Part shown: positions 61,764 to 64,000 of the stretch, piece after piece
How positions within the stretch are numbered: the stretch's first letter is position 1
Layout: each line of letters opens with the position of its first letter
Assembly (NCBI GenBank): GCA_035719105.1
Contig: DASTGN010000009.1
Coordinates: forward strand, 124,001-188,000
Length of the DNA stretch: 64,000 nucleotides
Direction: 5' to 3'
Source of the DNA: UBA8389 sp035719105
Lineage (GTDB): Bacteria; Bacteroidota; Bacteroidia; Bacteroidales; UBA1402
Position numbers and translations under genes: made by a program
Notes under the pieces: generated by a model
What the model saw: only the letters and a program-made list of their open reading frames with translations
Databases searched by the model: none
Told to the model about the DNA's origin: nothing

Positions 61764-63335
61764 TTATTTAATCTCAATCGTGATGACCGACTTGGCTGGA
61801 ACTTTCAATTTCAAAACGCCTTTGTCCAACCTGGCAGCAGTGAAATCGGCCAGGACGACATTGTTGGGTTTCTCAAACGTGTTGTAAGCCGCTACATCAT
61901 TGGAAGTCAGAATTTTACCAGTTACGGTTTTCCCACTTGTCCCAACCAGGTCGCAAGAAGTCTCCAAATCATTTTTTGGATCCATATTCACGAAGGAAAC
62001 ATGGATGGCACCCTGTTTATCTTTGGATGCACTGACACTGAGAGCCGGTACGCTTTCGGTTCCAAAGGTATAAAGTGGACTTAATAGTTCGACCGGTAAG
62101 TTGGCAGCATCTTGATGCACTTGGTACATGTCGTAAATATAATAGGTGGGGGTCAACAATATTTTATCATCCTTGGTCAGCACGATGGATTGCAGCACAT
62201 TGACCATTTGTGCGATGTTTGCCAATCGAACCCGATCGGAATGTTTGTGAAAAATATTGATGGTGGCGGCACATAAAATGGCGTCGCGCAGGGTATTTTG
62301 TTGATACAGAAATCCTGGATTCGTACCAGGCTCCACATCGTACCAGGCACCCCATTCGTCCACGCAGAAGGCAACACGCTTACGAGGGTCGTATTTATCC
62401 ATAATGGCGGTGTGCTTGGTAATGAGTTCGTCCATGTACATGGTTTTCTTCATTTGAGCAAAATACTCATTTTCGCCAAAATTCGTGGCTGAACCCTTGC
62501 CACCGGGTCCCCAGCCTCTGGGAATGGTATAATTATGAAGTGAAAGCCCCCACATGCCGTTGGGGCCGACCACTTTCATCATGGTTTCCGTCCAATTGTA
62601 GTCGCTGGAGTTCGCACCACCAGCCACTTTTTTCAAGTGATTGTTCCCATAATCACGGCAATATACCGCAAAATTCCGGTACAAATCGGCATAATGTTCG
62701 GCCCGCATGTTACCGCCACAGCCCCAGTTTTCATTACCGACGCCAAACAAACTCACATTCCAGGGCTTATCACGACCATTTTGCCTGCGCAGATTGGACA
62801 TGGGAGACTCTCCATCGAAGGTCATGTATTCGATCCACTTGGACATTTCCTCCACGGTGCCACTTCCCACGTTGCCACAAATGTAGGGTTCCGTTCCGAT
62901 CAATTCGCAGAAATTCAGGAACTCATTGGTTCCGAAGGAGTTGTCCTCCACTACCCCACCCCAATGCGTATTAATCATCTTTGGGCGTTCGGAACGAGGC
63001 CCTATGCCATCCCGCCAATGGTATTCATCGGCAAAACAACCACCCGGCCAACGCAAATTGGGAACTTTGATTTTTTTCAACGCTTCGACCAAATCCTTTC
63101 GATAGCCGTTGATGTTGGGGATGTTGGAGTTCACCCCCACCCAAATGCCACCATAAATGCATTGCCCGAGATGTTCCGAAAATTGCCCATATAGATGCCT
63201 GCTGATGGTTGCCGTACTGGTGTCGGTGCGGATGACGACATCAGCCTTTCCTGAAGCAAAACAAGCAGAACTTATCAATAATGAAAGGAAAAGACTTTTC
63301 CATTTCTCAATTTGTGGAATCGAAAGTGTTCCCAT
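61764..63335 (-). CDS. GH51-family alpha-L-arabinofuranosidase, secreted
   Basis: 523 residues from MGTLSIPQIEKWKSLFL with a signal peptide to about CFASGKA (near 29); an ATG 8 codons upstream lies almost on the expected transcription start. The (beta/alpha)8 catalytic domain holds the acid/base Glu in GVGNENWGCGG (near 205) and the nucleophile Glu in CVDEWGAWYD (near 320), followed by the GH51 C-terminal beta-sandwich ending in VITIEIK. NLRWPGGCFADEYHWRDG near 92-109 is a family signature. It releases L-arabinose from arabinan or arabinoxylan, which the operon at 1-3196 can consume. Confidence 0.95.
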   Translation of the reverse strand: MGTLSIPQIEKWKSLFLSLLISSACFASGKADVVIRTDTSTATISRHLYGQFSEHLGQCIYGGIWVGVNSNIPNINGYRKDLVEALKKIKVPNLRWPGGCFADEYHWRDGIGPRSERPKMINTHWGGVVEDNSFGTNEFLNFCELIGTEPYICGNVGSGTVEEMSKWIEYMTFDGESPMSNLRRQNGRDKPWNVSLFGVGNENWGCGGNMRAEHYADLYRNFAVYCRDYGNNHLKKVAGGANSSDYNWTETMMKVVGPNGMWGLSLHNYTIPRGWGPGGKGSATNFGENEYFAQMKKTMYMDELITKHTAIMDKYDPRKRVAFCVDEWGAWYDVEPGTNPGFLYQQNTLRDAILCAATINIFHKHSDRVRLANIAQMVNVLQSIVLTKDDKILLTPTYYIYDMYQVHQDAANLPVELLSPLYTFGTESVPALSVSASKDKQGAIHVSFVNMDPKNDLETSCDLVGTSGKTVTGKILTSNDVAAYNTFEKPNNVVLADFTAARLDKGVLKLKVPAKSVITIEIK

Positions 63336-63369
63336 GTGTTTTTGTATTGATTTTAACAATTATTGTCTA

Positions 63370-63377
63370 CAAACCTA
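63370..63377 (-). promoter_or_regulatory. -7 promoter element of the GH51 gene
   Basis: Minus strand TAGGTTTG, full TAnnTTTG match 35 bases before the chosen ATG; next to it is the short inverted repeat TTGTCTACAA (63363-63372). Confidence 0.5.
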
Positions 63378-63442
63378 CCATTTTTTTACAAAATATCGAA
63401 ATATTTAACCCCACTTCTTTTCTGATTCTGTCTCTAAAAAAC

Positions 63443-63450
63443 TAACTTTG
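63443..63450 (+). promoter_or_regulatory. -7 promoter element of the malic enzyme gene
   Basis: TAACTTTG, full TAnnTTTG match, 40 bases before the ATG; no clear -33 TTTG. Confidence 0.5.
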
Positions 63451-63489
63451 TGCCTCTCCAAAGGAATTTATTTAAAAAGGCAATCAACC

Positions 63490-64000
63490 ATGGCTAAAAT
63501 CACTAAAGAAGCCGCCTTGCTCTATCACTCAATGGGCAAACCCGGCAAAATTGAGGTCGTTCCGACCAAACCTTACAGTACACAAACCGATTTGTCCCTC
63601 GCCTATTCACCCGGTGTGGCAGAACCTTGTCTGGAAATCGAACTAGATCCTCAGAAAGCGTATGACTACACCGCAAAAGGCAATTTAGTGGCGGTCATTT
63701 CCAACGGTACCGCCGTTCTCGGATTAGGAGACATCGGTACGCTGGCAGGTAAGCCTGTCATGGAAGGTAAAGGCCTGTTGTTCAAGATATATGCAGGTAT
63801 TGATGTTTTCGATATCGAGATTGACGAAAAAGATCCCGAACGTTTCATTCAAGCTGTTAAAGCAATTGCCCCGACCTTTGGAGGTATTAACCTGGAAGAC
63901 ATCAAAGCTCCAGAATGTTTTGTTATCGAAGAGCGCTTGAAGGCTGAACTTGACATTCCCTTGATGCACGACGACCAACATGGTACTGCCATTATTTCCA
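63490..64000 (+). CDS. maeB: NADP-dependent malic enzyme, N-terminal part (cut by window edge)
   Basis: Oxidative decarboxylation of malate to pyruvate. The 170 visible codons begin MAKITKEAALLYHSMGKPGK, and show the malic-enzyme N-terminal domain: catalytic Tyr in LAYSPGVAEPC (near 38), NLVAVISNGTAVLGLGDIG (near 65-83), the Lys of GKPVMEGKG (near 90) and metal-binding INLEDIKAPECF and LMHDDQHGTA (near 134 and 158). The start style matches MaeB-type enzymes that carry a C-terminal phosphotransacetylase-like domain, but that part is outside the window. Confidence 0.95.
   Translation, partial: MAKITKEAALLYHSMGKPGKIEVVPTKPYSTQTDLSLAYSPGVAEPCLEIELDPQKAYDYTAKGNLVAVISNGTAVLGLGDIGTLAGKPVMEGKGLLFKIYAGIDVFDIEIDEKDPERFIQAVKAIAPTFGGINLEDIKAPECFVIEERLKAELDIPLMHDDQHGTAIIS

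Noticed and set aside
1..64000. Mobile elements, CRISPR arrays, tRNA or rRNA genes, anti-phage systems
   Set aside because: I found no transposase, integrase, spaced direct repeats, RNA gene signatures or known defence domains anywhere in the window.

Overview
The window looks like ordinary chromosomal DNA from a member of the Bacteroidota, most likely order Bacteroidales. Four things point there. Many upstream regions carry the Bacteroides-type promoter element TAnnTTTG, sometimes with TTTG or TTG 18-20 bases upstream, and Shine-Dalgarno sequences are scarce. A Nudix-type AraR regulator sits in the arabinose operon. The PL8 lyase ends in a type IX secretion (T9SS) sorting domain. The E1 subunit is an alpha/beta fusion. 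The T9SS signal argues for a free-living or anaerobic polysaccharide degrader (for example a Paludibacter-like lineage) rather than Bacteroides itself; the genus is a guess. I see no rRNA, tRNA, CRISPR array, insertion sequence or phage gene. Genes are densely packed and no gene-free stretch exceeds about 220 bases.

Layout. 1-3196 (minus strand): L-arabinose operon, lipoprotein aldose epimerase > AraR > AraD > AraA (cut by the window edge), with a palindromic candidate operator upstream. 3303-6220 (minus): KduI > KduD > DUF4861 lipoprotein, which turns unsaturated uronates from polysaccharide lyases into KDG. 6344-9127 (plus): an outer-membrane beta-barrel receptor. 9180-15995 (minus): a complete TetR-controlled tripartite efflux operon resembling E. 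coli ybiH-ybhGFSR, with the two ATPases as separate genes. 16023-20269 (minus): TPR protein > secreted protein > cytoplasmic GalM. 20314-22684 (plus): lepA and a nitroreductase. 22686-28669 (minus): pgk > MFS transporter, then a GH38 alpha-mannosidase from its own promoter. 28757-32406: two convergent polysaccharide lyases, a PL5/PL38-like alginate-lyase-fold protein and a secreted PL8 enzyme.

32564-36931 (minus): tandem class II aldolase > LplA > RhaM > NadE. 36940-38698 (minus): an E2-like acyltransferase lacking its catalytic His, and a queuosine-precursor transporter. 38761-42304 (plus): DUF362 membrane protein > TonB receptor. 42292-45717 (minus): lipoprotein; MFS exporter > amidohydrolase. 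45870-51992 (plus): CheR > hybrid histidine kinase > REC-PAS-HK-REC kinase, then a bactofilin. 51997-61656 (minus): a six-gene run, E2 > E3 > E1 (2-oxoacid dehydrogenase complex) > PHP protein > aldolase/SDR fusion > SorE-like dehydrogenase. 61764-63377 (minus): GH51 arabinofuranosidase. 63443-64000 (plus): start of a malic enzyme gene.

Functionally, much of the window is plant- or algal-polysaccharide carbon flow. GH51 and AraA/AraD/AraR handle arabinan, the lyases with Kdu enzymes handle uronans, GH38 handles mannosides, and RhaM with the aldolases handles deoxy-hexoses or ketose phosphates. Pgk, the 2-oxoacid dehydrogenase, LplA (lipoylation) and malic enzyme connect to central metabolism. 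I found no clear anti-phage or mobile system. The least explained items are the six-gene dehydrogenase/aldolase operon, the tandem aldolase with a dead second half, the His-less E2-like acyltransferase, the Cys-rich tail on the aldose epimerase, and the CheR/two-kinase/bactofilin cluster.
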